Part shown: in pieces, positions 9,293 to 21,406 of the stretch
Layout of the letters: the number at the start of each line of letters is the position of its first letter
Position numbering within the stretch: position 1 is the stretch's first letter
Notes under the pieces: generated by a model
What the model saw: the letters and a program-made list of their open reading frames with translations, nothing else
The model's database searches: none
Told to the model about the DNA's origin: nothing
Assembly (NCBI GenBank): GCA_037176905.1
Contig: JBBBWG010010889.1
Coordinates: 25,111 to 89,110, forward strand
Length of the DNA: 64,000 nucleotides
Direction of reading: 5' to 3'
Source: Azolla pinnata
Taxonomy: Eukaryota; Streptophyta; Polypodiopsida; Salviniales; Salviniaceae
Made by a program: the position numbers and the translations under genes

Positions 9293-11478
9293 ATTGTATA
9301 CTTGTGTGATGCAGAATGCAAATGCAAAGGTGTGGGAGCTGTATATAACCTGTCATGTCATGCAATTTGGTGGTGTCAAGAAGGCATTCATTCAAACAGA
9401 GGCATCAAAACTGCCTGTTGAAATGCCAACAGTTTCTGAGTCTGGAATCTGCAATAATTTCTTGCTCGACGATGAGTGCGACTGATCATTGCCATGCGTA
9501 CCAGGGAAATAACTTGGTTGGGAAACCCATCTACAAATCTTGATTCGCGAGAGAACAGATGCCGAGATTTCGCAAAGCCGAAGATCTCTAGATTTTACGA
9601 AATCTAGAGAATTATCGTGTGGCTTTGAAAGGTCTGCCCTGTTCGTTTCAATGAAGGAAAAACCTGCAAAGCAAGCTTACTGTGTTTGATTCTGTTATGT
9701 AACAGTAGATCTGAAAGGCAGATGAGATCATGGCTCATAAAAAATAAAGAAACAGAGTTTCTTTGGATCGATGCGCAGCACAATGTGCCCACATGCAACG
9801 CCTCACGTTTTTGCTGCGGAATCAGATACTATTTAACACAATCAGGATCAATCTTTTCTTCTTTTGCTTGCCTATCATTGATCCATATCTTTCAAGACGC
9901 TGTTTCTGCTATTCCTATCATTATTGGATGACTGAGCACTCATCCCAATATTTGTATTGTTTTTCGTGTCAACTAGAAGAAGACGTAAATAGGAAGGTAT
10001 ACATCACCTTGTACACAATTTGTGCCTTACACTCGTTGAATGCATGCACACAAATTATGTTAAAAACTTTAGATTGTAACTGACAGTCCGCATATGCATA
10101 AATGCAATAGAATCCATGAAGATGAAAGAAGATGAAAGAAGATGCCCAAAATTACAAGCTCTTGTAATTACAAATTTGGACGCCCATAATTTATGCCCAT
10201 CAATGCGATTAACGATTGATTAATGATTGACTAAGAACTTGGGGGGCTCCGCAATTCGGGCGCTCGGCCTCGGCTCAAGCTTCGAAATTCCTTCAGAATC
10301 GGTTTAGGGTTTAGGGTTCAGGGTTTTGTAACGGTTAAGCTCGACGGGCTCCAAACGGATTAAGCAGACTGTCTGATGTACGTAGTACGATCGATTCAGT
10401 CTAGAGCTAGTTGAGTCTGATCCGGTTGGGATGGGAAGGGGCTCGAATTCGAAGCCTTTCCCAAACTACTTGATCACGATCGGTTGAGCCGGCTCTGCTT
10501 TCGCAGCACAAGTTTGAGCCGAATTGAAACAAGCTATGGGGCTTTTGTGCGTGGCATTTGCTCAGGAGCAGTGATATCAGACTTCCCACGTCGACTTGTT
10601 GCAGATTTTATACACACACAAAATGCACACAAACAAAGCATAATCACATTGTTATTACTTTAAGAACGAGCTCGCGGAACGCGTGATTTTGAACAAGAAA
10701 ACTCCCATCCTTGTCAAACGTTGATTGAGCAAATGAATCAATGAGAAAGATGAAACGGCAAACGGCAACAAAGTCTGAAATGTTCGCGATCAAGCTCCTT
10801 GAACGCCTCTCACGATCACAAGAACAGAACGTAGAGGGAACGATAACTTATTAGCCTAATCCTCTTGTATTGGCGTGATCAAAGCCTCTTCTGACAAATG
10901 AATAATCAAATGATAAGAAATCGATGAACGTATTCTGCTAACAAAGGTCATAGCCACAACACTGATAAAGTCTCAACATAGGTCAAACCCTCCCAACCAG
11001 AAGCTAGCAAAGTTCCTTTATGCAACATATCATCGGCACAAAACACATGGAAGTTTTGAAACTGAAATAAATGTTGTGTTACAGGCCTAACCGAAACCAT
11101 CCGGATAATTAAGTTCCAGAAAATCTTCCATAATCTCATGATGAGCTCATGCAAAAGACAACTTTTCGGAACGGAATCGGGTTATAGATCGATCATGTTG
11201 CGCGATGATGGCGATGAGCTCAAGGGCTAGATCGATCTGCGAGCCTAGAGATCATAATCCGATCTAGCAACCCCCCCCCCCCAAATGTACACGATCGATC
11301 TATAGCCTAGATTAGAGATCACGATCGATCATGTTGCGGCATGACACGGTTGAAGCATATTTGGTTCTGTTCCCGACCTTCTTTGCCTCGGGGTGAAGTC
11401 AGTCAAAAACAAACCATTCGATACCGGCATTTGATCCGCAGCAGCCGTCGGTTGCTTCGCCCATTGTCGTCGTCGTCG

Positions 11479-14400
11479 TCACGGCGGCGACGGCGACGGG
11501 AAAGCGGCATCTGCTTGTTTCTTCGCCGCCATCCGGCCGCCGGCATTGCTACCGGCGTTCCCAAGCACCGCCGATCGATGGCTAACATTGACTTGGATCT
11601 TGCCCGCCTCGAGCCTAATGTTGGTGGATTGGCAATTCTTGTCGGGGCTGCTGCTGCTGCTGCTGACGCCGCCGTGTTTGTGCTGTTGCTGTTGCTGTTG
11701 ATGTTGCTGTTGATGCTGATGATGGTGGTGGTGGTGATGGGCAACTGTGGTGGTGGTAGTGCTAGCAGGATTACCCTTCTTTGCATTGTAAGCACCTGAA
11801 TTGGGATTCGATCGCCCACCACCATCATCGAAGAGCTTCAACACCGATCCATCGGCTGCGGCATTCGGCAGATCACCCCCACCTCGCTCGCTTCCTCGCT
11901 GGTTCGGGTGGTTCCTTCCCGTCGGGCTGGATCGACAACTTCCCTCTTCGCTCTGCCGCTGATGCTGATGCTGATGCTGATGCTGATGCTGATGCTGATG
12001 CTGATGAGGATGAGGATGCTGATGCTGATGATGCTGATGCTGATGCTGCTGCTGATGCTGATGATGAGGGTGGTTGGTGTTCCCATGCCCCGATCGGTCT
12101 CTCATGCCGGGGCTCATAAGCTCGCCATGCCCTCGGATCCTCTCGACGTTCAGCAGATCTTCGTATAAGCGCTGACCAGCCATTGCCCTCTTCGTGTCCG
12201 CCGCAGCATTGGCGCTGCTGGTGTGCATCGGGAAGCTGTCGGCGGCGTGCGGGGGGTAGCTACCACCATGGCTAGGAGGAACTGGGGTTTCTCGCTTGTT
12301 GTGCAAATCTGCATTGCTAGCCTCCTGGACATGGTTGGGAAGAGGAGGAGGAGGAGGAGGAGGAGGATCCATGTGCTTCATCATGCTCGCATTCTTACAC
12401 AATGCGCAAGGAGGCAGCGGATTCATCGCCGAACTTGTGTTGTTGCTATGCGTGGAGAGGCCAGCTTTCTTCGCTTTCACGATGCTCGCGGAGATGTGCT
12501 GATGACGATGCGGCGACATGTCGCACATCATCGTCGCCGTCGTCTTGCTCGGGCTCCCCCTCCGCGGAGCGATCATCCGGAACACCTTCACCAGCTCCAC
12601 GCCCAGCGTTCCGCACTTGCTCTCCGCCAGTTGAGCGCCTCCGAGAGCGGTTTGGCTGATCGCGCTCACCTCCGCCATCTTCGATTCCAGCGATCTGCGA
12701 TTCGCCCAAAGAAACCCAACAAGAACAAGGGGGCTTTTCAGCTGCTTTTCTCCTCTATAGACACATTAGATAGATACTACAGTTGTTCGGGCATCGATCT
12801 AACTAATAGCATTTTCCTGATGGAGCTGCTAACTAACAACGCCATGCGAGGGGAGGTTGGGTATATAAAACCCCGAAACCGAGTGTTATATATATATAAT
12901 ACATCACATAGGTCTCTAGAGATAGATTACCTTAGACTCGATTGAGTTTCGGATTCGAGGTGCTGGATCCTCGCATCCAGCGCGAGGAGCTTCTGCTCCG
13001 CCTCGCCGCCGTCGCCGCCCCATTCGCCCTCTTGCCCAGCCTCCTTCATCTTCTTCACGATCCCCGAAAGCTCTCTGTAGAGCATCGCCAGCCTGCGCTT
13101 CTCGGAGCTCGTAATCATCTCGGGCGAGTTAGCAACAACACCACCCTTCTTCTTCCCAGCATCATCATCATCATCCTTGTCGCCGGCGCCAGCAGCAACT
13201 GCATTACCTTCTTCTTCGTCGTCTTCTGCTCCGATCGACGGCGGGTTCTCGAGGCGCGAGATCCTGCTCTCGATCTCCTTGAAAACGCGGCACGCTGCGC
13301 CGTATTTCTGCAGCCATTCCCCGCTGGACTTGTCGAGCTCCGCGTGCTTCGTCGCGAGCTGCTCCGCGCCGCAAGACAGTGATTCGATGCGCCCCAATGC
13401 GATCCTCACGCTGTCCTTCACGCCGCCGATCTCCTCCTTCATTTGCTTCTCTTGCTCGGCGAGCTCCGCTTGTCTCCGAGCCATGGCTTCGAGCTTCTCG
13501 TCCAACTTGGCTCTCCCCTGCTGCATCGACTTCGACAAGCCGTGGATCGCGGCCTCGGTCTGCCGCACGTGCTGCTCCAGCTCCTCCTTGCTCCCAAACG
13601 CCTCGGCCTCCGCCACGCTGATCGACTTCCTCCTCTCCTTCTCGATTCCGTCCAAGGCAGTTCTCGCCCGATCCACATCGTCGGCCATCTTCTTCTTCCA
13701 CTCCTCGATGCGCAGCAGCGCCTTCTTCGCCTCCTCCTCGATCCCCTCCGCGTGGGATCGCGCCTTCGACGCTTCCTCCGCCAGCGTCTTCTTCGCGGCT
13801 TCGATGTGCCCACCGAGCTCGTCGTTGCACTTGTCGCGGGCTTCGGCGATGTCCTTGGAGAGATCGAAGCTCCTCCTCCGCGCCTCGAGGATCGACCCCA
13901 GCGCAGCCTCGGCCTCCGCGGCTTTCGCCCTCGCCCGCGACTCCATCGACTCTCCCTCCTTCCCGATGCGCTCCTGCATTCGCATCACTTCCGACAAGAC
14001 GCCCGCAGCCGCCTCCTTGTGCGAACCCAGGCTCTCTTGGGCACTCAAGCTCTGCCTCCTCACGCTCTCGAGCTCCGAGACGATCGCTTCCGCTTTCCTC
14101 GACGCGGCCTCGACTTGCAGCAGCGCGGAAGCTGCTCGCTCGCGCTCCCGGTGCAGATTCTCGAGGGCCCGCTCCGCCTTCGCTCGCTCCTCCTCGAAAC
14201 CGCCATTGTTGCGTTCGATCCTGTGCTCGAGCTGCGAAATCCGCGCCTCCAACGCATCCGAGCTGAGCTGCCTCGACGACGAAGGGCTTTCGGAGCTCGC
14301 GCTCTTTCGATCTTGCTGCTGCTGCTGCTGCTGCTGCTGCCATTGTTGCTGCCATTGTTGCTGCCATTGTTGCTGCCATTGTTGCTGTTGCTGCTGCAGC

Positions 14401-17400
14401 TCTGATCTCTGATCCATCCATTGGCTTTCTAGCTTCTGGATCCTGTCCTCGCAGGAGCTCCTCGTCTCCGTCAGCTCCTCCTTCATTTCCTCCAGAGCTC
14501 CGAGGTACAGCTCCGACATCTTCTCCAGCCTCTCCATGATGAGCATCTGATCCTTTCCATCCATCTCCGCTGCCTCGTACTCGTCGCGATCGCCGTCGCC
14601 GCGCTTCTTCTTCTTCTTCATCTCCTCCTCGATCCGCTCGACAGCCGATTTCAACGCCTTCTGCTCGCACGCCAGATCGTTCTCCGCGCCGTTGAGGTAG
14701 CTCATGCTCTTCTTCATCCCCTCGCCTTCGTCGCTGATCCGCTCCACAGCCGATCGCAGCTCGTTCAGGTCGACCTCCATCTCCCGCTTCAGGTCCTCGA
14801 TGTCGGCGCGGCTTTGCATGCTCTCCTTCTTGAAGTATTGCAGCTGCTTCTTCAAGCTCGCGTTCTCCGCCTTCAGCAGCACTTGCTCCTTGTCGATGCT
14901 TTCTTTGGCCTCTCCTGCTATCTGATTCAGCTCCTGAACGCTCGATTTGATCGTGTCGGTTCCTTTCGCCAGCGAATTCACTTCCACCCACAGAAGCCGG
15001 ATCTGGCCTTCGACTTCAGCCATGGCTTTCTTGTCCGTGGGCTCCCGAAGCTTCTTCTCGATCGCTTCCTCGATCAACGCCTCCATCTCCAGCCTCTCGG
15101 CCTTCCGTAATCTCTCGAATTCAGCTTCCAGCTCGCTTCTTACCTCCGAAACAGTCTTTCCCGGGAGCTCTCCCCCCACGTTCTTCGCTCTCTCGCATTC
15201 GGCGTAGGCCGCTTCGAGCTTAGCATCCATGTCCTTCTTCAGGTTTTCTATGCCTTTGTACACCCCAAGCTGGAGGACATCGAGGTCATCTTTCACCCCT
15301 ACCTTCACATCTTGCACCGACCGGTGTATCCTCTCCTTCATATCCCTCGCCATGCTGGTCTTCACATCCGAGATCATCGAGTCCATCTGTTTCCTCAGGG
15401 AATCGACCGCCGCGGCGCAATCGTCGATCCTGCTTTCCGCGATCTGCTTCGAGCTCTCCCTCTTCGCCTCCACCTCCGCCAACCGCCTCTCCGATCGATC
15501 GAGCCCTTTGGTCACACCTTCCAGTTTGCTCTCGACCTCGTCCTTTATCGTCCCTTTGATGCACAGGAACACCTGATCCGTGTCATCCCTCAAATCTTTC
15601 ATCCGCTTCTCTAGCCCCTGCATTCTCGCCTGCCACGAGTCGCCGTCCTCTTCCACCCGGGACGTGAAGCCTTCGATGGAGTCCTTCAGGTCTCCCACAA
15701 GGCTCTGCAAGCTGGTAATCTTCTTCTCCAGAGCTTCCACCTGCAAGCCTTGGAAAGCAGGCGGTTGTTGGCCTTCGTGCGACTGCCTCGCGGCGGTGCC
15801 GTGCTTGGCTTGAACAGGTATTCCGCTCGAGTGCGCCGGTTTGGAAGAAGCCTCGGCTATGGGTATATTACGAGGAGAAGCGAGCGCCGTCGACAAGCGC
15901 TCGGAATCCGAATCCATGGCTTGCCGAATCATGCTGTCCATCATGCCCAGGATGTCTCGCGGCTTGTGCTTCTTCCTCCTCGATTCATGGCACTGAGGCG
16001 TGCTATGAGACCGCATCACCTCGTGAGCAAGCTTTTGCTCGATCGCCGGCATGACCTTCCGTGCCCATGCGTCGTTGCTTTCTTGATCCAAGTCGAGGGA
16101 GCGGGCATCGTCCTTCGATGCCCCGTCACGATGAGACGATGGGCTGAACGATCGAGAAGTCACGGGATGCACCCTCTCGCGATGGCTCCTCGGTTTCTCT
16201 TCCAAGCTCCTCTCAGAAGAGATTCTAGCCTTGAAGGAGGAGCTCATCGATGTCTCCTCGTGCTCGCTGATACCGTGGTGAGCCACCTTCTTGCTCGACA
16301 TCTTCTCCTGGAGCTTCTTCTCCAAGTAATCCGGGGCATACCGGAACCTCCTCCTTCCTGGCAAGCTTGATATCTGCGAGGACGTCGTCTCGTCTTGGTC
16401 CCCGTCGCAGATCTCGACGTAGTCTACTCTTTCGCGAGTTCTCGAGTGATGCTGGCCTGTCGGGAACCAGTCCTTGTTGCGACTGGCCATCTTTTCTCTC
16501 TCGGCTCTTCTCGAGGAGGGAGAACCGCTGCGCCCGTGCTCATCGCTGTTCTTCCGTTCATCAAACGATTGGAGATGGGTCGCAAGAATGGCGCAGCCCC
16601 CGAGGATCGCCTCTGCTCTCGGATCTGGATCGCCAAAAAAATGGGGGAAAACAAGGATATTTAGCAACTGGGATTCGCCGTCGATCGATTACAGTCCAGC
16701 GTGCCAGCATACTCTAAACCAACATGCATCTTCGCCTTTTTCAACATTTTCTTGGCATAGTGGTACTACCCACATATCCATGTGTATAGTACTATACACT
16801 CCAGCAGTGCCTACATTTCAAGCAGCATATCTTTTGCCTTTACCATGTCCTGACACGGTATTGCTTGCATACAAATCTACAGCATACCCCAACTAGCAAT
16901 ACATATGATTTGGTGAACATTAAAACGGCGTTAAATTTTAGTAATTCGGAAAGAGATGAAGGGAAATGGGGCCCTGAGTCTACTGGTAACAGTGCTACGC
17001 ATGTATACCTGAGAGAGAAGAGGATCCCTTGAAATCGTGTCCGAGAGGGCTGCTATGGATACGGCGTTTCGAGGGAGGAGAAAGGCCGCTGTTACTATCG
17101 TTGCTGCTCACATCGTGGGGATTGGCGGTCCAGGTTCCCCACGTCTGATGCTTCTTCGTGGGCGAGTTGTTCCCCGACATCTTCCTCGCAGGCTTCGAAG
17201 GGGGCGACGTAGATGGCCCGAGCTTCATCGATTTCCGCGTGGGGCGAGCCCCTAGCGCCGAGGAAACGATGCTGCTGCTCGCATCGGTGGCGGAATGGGC
17301 GGATCTGGGAGATCGGCAATGCAACGGAGGAGGCTTGGCGAGCTGGGGCCTCGGGCGATGGGATGCCGCGGAGAGCGGCTTGCTAGCAGCGCCTTTCTTG

Positions 17401-17711
17401 GGGGAGCTATTGCTGTGAGGGCACGAAAGGAGTTTGCCGGGCTGATGGTACTCCTCGAGCTCGAGCTCGTGGATGCGCTTGCGAGCCTTGCTGAGGCAGA
17501 GCTGGAGCTCGGCGATCTGCTTGTCGAACCTGCTGTCCTCGAAGTGGGGGTGGGAGGGGATGGTGGAGGTGACTAGGGTTTGGAACTTGCGCAGGTGCGA
17601 GAGCTCATCGTGGAAGAGCCGGGACTTGCGCGAGAAGATGGCCTTCTTGTGGCAGAGGCGAGCGTTGCGGCAGTAGAAGTTCAAAGGGAGGAAGATGCCA
17701 GCCTGATCCAT
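11479..17711 (-). CDS. Very long coiled-coil protein with Gln/His-rich tail, function unknown, 3 exons, 1,870 aa
   Basis: Not recognised as a named family. Exons are 17009-17711, 12931-16624 and 11479-12694. Joined they give 5,613 bases in frame with canonical splice sites. Residues 1-90 (from MDQAGIFLPLNFYCRNARL) form a small conserved-looking domain ending in a short coil (KARKRIHELELEE). A Ser/Pro-rich basic linker follows, and then a charged region. From about 530 to 1450 there is almost continuous heptad-type coiled coil rich in Glu, Lys, Arg and Ala, resembling SMC or myosin rods but with no ATPase or motor head. A QQW-type repeat interrupts it near 975-1005. The last exon encodes a low-complexity tail with a poly-Pro run, a long His-Gln alternation (about 1667-1715) and poly-His/poly-Gln (about 1784-1815). 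No membrane segment is visible. A scaffold or cytoskeleton-associated role is a guess from architecture. The start at 17711 is chosen because upstream in-frame codons come from a GAA microsatellite. Confidence 0.8.
11950..12065 (-). repeat. (CTGATG)n microsatellite coding for alternating His-Gln
   Basis: The hexamer CTGATG repeats about 18 times with CTGATGATG and GAGGATG interruptions. On the minus strand it reads CATCAG, which is His-Gln. It lies in the last exon of the coiled-coil gene and is likely length-polymorphic. Confidence 0.9.
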
Positions 17712-19141
17712 AGAAGGGCTGATGGGAAGGGAGAAGAAGAAGAAGAAGAAGAAGAAGAGGGTTCTTCCTCCTTGGCATTCTGTTCCTGTGTTCAATCCCC
17801 TGTCTATCTCTCAATCTCTCTCTCTCTCTCTCTCTCTTTTGTGTCTCTCTCAATCTCTATCTGTTTCTTGTCTGTTTTCTTGTCTCTTGTTGCTGTTTCT
17901 CTGTCAATCTCTCTCTCTCTGTCTGTCTATCTATCTCTTTGTGAAGGTTTCTCTGGCAATCTGCCTGCCTTCCTTTCCTGCCCCTCTGATCTCTCTCTGC
18001 TTTGTCCTCAAATCTCTCTTCTTTCTTGCTGTGTCCTCAAAATCTCTCCTTCTTTCTTTCTTTCTTTCTCTCTCTCTGTTTTCCCTGCAGTCTCTCTACT
18101 CCTCTTCCATCTGCTTCTCTCCTCTTTCCTCTCGTCTCCCCGCTGCTTCTCTCTGATGCCTGCCTCTGTCTGTCGCCTTTGTTTCTCTGTGCACACGCGG
18201 ATCTGGGCTGATCTGGGCTTAACTGTAAACTGCCGGATTTCAGCTGACATTGAAGTTAAACCAAAAATAAAATAAAATAAAGACCCAATAAACAATACAT
18301 ATACATACGGTGGAGAAAATAACTAAAACACACACACACACAAAAGTGAAAACCGAGGAACTTGTTATCCAATATCATCCAAAAAAGCATTCTCTTCGAC
18401 ATCTTTGATCACATTTCAAATACGAATTCGTATGCACATCGTGCAGTTCAATGCATTCTTTAAAATTTGGCAAAATTCGGCGAGATTCGGTCACATTTCT
18501 ACACGAAATCATTGTCCAATTTTATGTGCTTTCAAAGAACACTTACACGTGGCCAAGTTGAAGTACACAAGCCGAGCATCGCTGGTGTAGGATCATAATC
18601 ATCTTGATGAAAAATACACAAGTATGCAATGAAGACTTGGACGATGAACTTCACTTCTCGCATGCCCAACGGACAATCTGATTTGGGAGAGTATGCAGAC
18701 AGGACTCAGGTCTCCCCACCATGCTTCTTTGCTTTCAGATTTCTAGTTTTTGTTAGAAAGCAGCAGTTTCTTCTTCAGCTTTAAAAGCAACTTAGAGATT
18801 GAACCCCTTCGTCCTTGGGTGAACCTTGATCAGCCTGGAAATCAAGTGGGGATTTTCAGCACGCCATGATTAATCACCGAATCAAGATAGAAAACATTGT
18901 TGCCCCGATTCCCACTAGATCAAGATTTGAGGACTATATACATAAATAAATACATATTCAGATCTTAAAGTAGTCGAAATGGATATGTTCTCATGCGTGT
19001 GTGTGCGTGTGCATGTGTGTGTAAACAAAAGTATCCCCATGTACAGACCAAGAGTGAACATCATAATTCAACTCAGATACAGTGTAAAATCTTTTCAAAG
19101 CCGTAAGTACAGATTCAGATCACTTAACCGAACCGACAGAA
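17712..19141. other. Upstream region of the coiled-coil gene and tail of the AlkB-type gene
   Basis: The first part (to about 18230) is dominated by pyrimidine microsatellites. The remainder is AT-rich with no recognised gene, and should contain the 3' untranslated region of the AlkB-type gene near 19142. A short CA run lies near 18330. Confidence 0.7.
17733..18130. repeat. GAA run and long CT-rich (TCTC) tract upstream of the coiled-coil gene
   Basis: A (GAA)n block at 17733-17757 sits just before the ATG of the coiled-coil gene. A CT-rich tract with many CTCTCT and CTTTCTTT runs follows to about 18130. On the transcribed strand this is GA-rich. GAGA-type tracts in plant leaders and promoters can bind BBR/BPC factors, but a regulatory role is inference. 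Confidence 0.75.
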
Positions 19142-21406
19142 TCATGGTAATAAAGACTGCCGAAATGTCATGCTGACCCGGCGTGGTGACAGAAGATCTT
19201 CATTTGCAATAGAATGAGTGAAACTATACCGGCATTCTCCTGTCTGAATCTGCACAAAAACATTGGAATGGCACAGAAACAAAAATATTAGGACTTGTCA
19301 AAAAATGCAAGGATCATATTGAAACACCGCTCCCCCCAAGTCCCCCTTCTGTTAAAAAGAAAATAACCTGAATAGACCTTCGCCTGAGCAACACTTGAAA
19401 CGATTCAGATGGCATTTTCTCTCGAATATACGTCATCTTGCAATCACCACATAGGCTGAAATTTACAATAATGGTTCCAGATAACTGTTCCCACAATGCA
19501 ACAGAAAAATGATGAGTTTGGTGAACTCGGGAAAAAACAAAAGTCAATGTTTGATGTTCCAGTGAGGGAGAAAAGACAATGTATTCTTCAGTACAGGCAT
19601 GGCAGTCAAATCTCCCCAAAGAAGACAAAGAAAATGGCGTTCTGGACTGATTGACATTTACCAGACAGAATAGCCCTACATAATATTTACATGTATGAAA
19701 TTTGCAGTTGCAAATGGGTAAGCTGGTAAATAGCCAAAAAAATTAGGGTTTTCCTATTTGGCAAAAGCATTAGGGCCGTCCTGAAAACAGCCCAATGACC
19801 ACAATACCCATAAATAGACATTACGAATAACCATTCATTATACAAAGATCACAGATAACAAGAAGTATGCTGGTAAATGACCAAAAAATAGCATTTAGGG
19901 TCTTCCTACTTGACAAAATCATCTGGGGGAGTTCTGGAAAATGGGCAAAAAACATGGGGAATTTCGTGTGTTAGATTATTAGCTTGCCTGACGGTCATCC
20001 ACATGAGGTTTAAGCCAGTGGCCTTCATGTTTGCTGTAGGAAATTGCGTTAGTCTCATTTGGCTCGAAGTTCTTTAACACAGGAACATCTCTTCTCAACC
20101 TTTCAAGTGTTCGTAATACAATTTCAGGTATCTTGAATACTTCAGGTTGAACACATCTGTCATTGTTAGGTAGTGGATCTCCATGTCAAAAAGATGGGAA
20201 TCGCAGCTTCAAAGGAAACATTAAGCACGTTTTACCTCTTGCGCAGATCCATCCTGATCCCATAACATTTTGTGAGGTGCAGACCATTGAAGGCGCTCAT
20301 TCTCCAAGGATTCCTCAAATCCGTGTCGAGAAAGGACATAATGCCTCGCTCCTCCTAACCAAATTGTTGCAGAATGGTGTTTTTTCCCCTAAAATGTACA
20401 GATCTCGAATACCAATTGTTACTGTTCGAACCAAAATACTGGTACCTCTTCGGAGATAAAATTCTCCATAATGTGATGTCCTTTTGGTGCTGTTCTCACG
20501 GACTCTGGACAAGTAGTAATGAAGCTCCACTTGAAATTCTTCCATCTTTTCACTGTAGAATTGCTCGACTCGGCACCGTGCACAACCGTCTCTGATGGAA
20601 TACACACACATGTTACATGTATGTAAGTATATATGTACATATGCTCATATAAACGCATCCATATGCCTTCAATTTTCACAATATGAACCAACATAGCATA
20701 GTCATGACTCAATGTGTCCATTGCATCATGTTTTCATCTCTGGTTAGATGGGTTAATGTATAGAGTACCTTCATCACGAGATGTATTCTTGATGCTGGGG
20801 GGATCGAGGACATTTTTGGATAAGTCTTTGCATAATATTCCTCCATTAACAACACTATCATCATTATCGTCATTGTCATACCCTATTTCCTTTGCATCGA
20901 CATACGTCCTGTTGTGATGATGACTTGATGATGATGATGGTGATGATGTAAACTTTCCTGTCTTGGTGGAATTACATTGATTGAGTACTTTGCAATCCAA
21001 ATCAAGATGAGCATTCATAAGGCATGCGGCTACTTTCACCTGCATGATGATTAAATGGCACAAATAAAACTTTTATGAAGATGTAGCAGGAATGAAACAC
21101 CTAGCACATTTCCGAAGAAAAGTGAACACATTCATACACACATTAGGACATACAGACAGAATATATACCAATGCGCGTGCAAACACATACATACATTGAT
21201 GCATGCACAAACACATACACTGAATGTACATGCATACCGGGGAGAAAACAGAGGCACGGGCAATGGAATCAGCATGAATTCACAGTCAATGTAACCTGCA
21301 TGAATATGAAACAAATGGGCTCTATGCATATGTAAGCGTTCATAACCTGGCACGCAGGGCACTCCGTGTAAGAGGAGCCATTGGAATGTTTCCGTTTGGG
21401 AGCCAT
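19142..21406 (-). CDS. AlkB-family Fe(II)/2-oxoglutarate dioxygenase with N-terminal UBZ-like zinc finger, 7 exons, 329 aa
   Basis: Likely an oxidative demethylase or hydroxylase of nucleic acid or protein, since AlkB enzymes remove alkyl groups using Fe(II) and 2-oxoglutarate. Exons: 21347-21406, 20769-21039, 20446-20591, 20236-20354, 19988-20156, 19368-19484, 19142-19249. They total 990 bases in frame. The N-terminus is basic (PKRKH) and then has a RAD18/UBZ4-like zinc finger, Cys16-x2-Cys19-x11-His31-x4-Cys36 with Asp33 in HLD. A Ser-rich linker follows. The catalytic domain starts near GHHIMENFISEE and contains His250-x-Asp252 (HVDDRQ), RRRSIQIQTGECRYSFTHS with His306, and Arg318-x5-Arg324 for 2-oxoglutarate. 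The active-site set is therefore complete. Intron 5 uses a GC donor (CAG/GCAAGC). The zinc finger suggests ubiquitin or DNA-damage targeting. The substrate is unknown. Confidence 0.85.
19715..19945. repeat. Diverged duplication inside intron 5 of the AlkB-type gene
   Basis: A segment around 19717-19795 (GCTGGTAAATAGCCAAAAAA, then TTAGGGTTTTCCTA and GGCAAAA) recurs at about 19869-19945 with similar order (GCTGGTAAATGACCAAAAAA, TTTAGGGTCTTCCTA, GACAAAA). Confidence 0.75.

Larger units (their letters stand above)
8602..11478. other. Intergenic region between GT14 and the coiled-coil gene 3' end
   Basis: No gene is recognised. It contains a (TTGATC)n run at 8612-8650, a 23-bp duplication at 8825-8870, a roughly 130-bp diverged direct duplication at 9053-9292, a short TTTAGGG-like block at 10299-10327 and a poly-C run at about 11271-11282. 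The last part should be the 3' untranslated region of the minus-strand coiled-coil gene. Confidence 0.65.

Noticed and set aside
13177-14991. Long plus-strand and alternate minus-strand open frames opposite the coiled-coil gene
   Set aside because: They are shadows caused by GC-rich, Glu/Ala-rich codons of the real exon. Their translations are Arg/Ser-rich without motifs.
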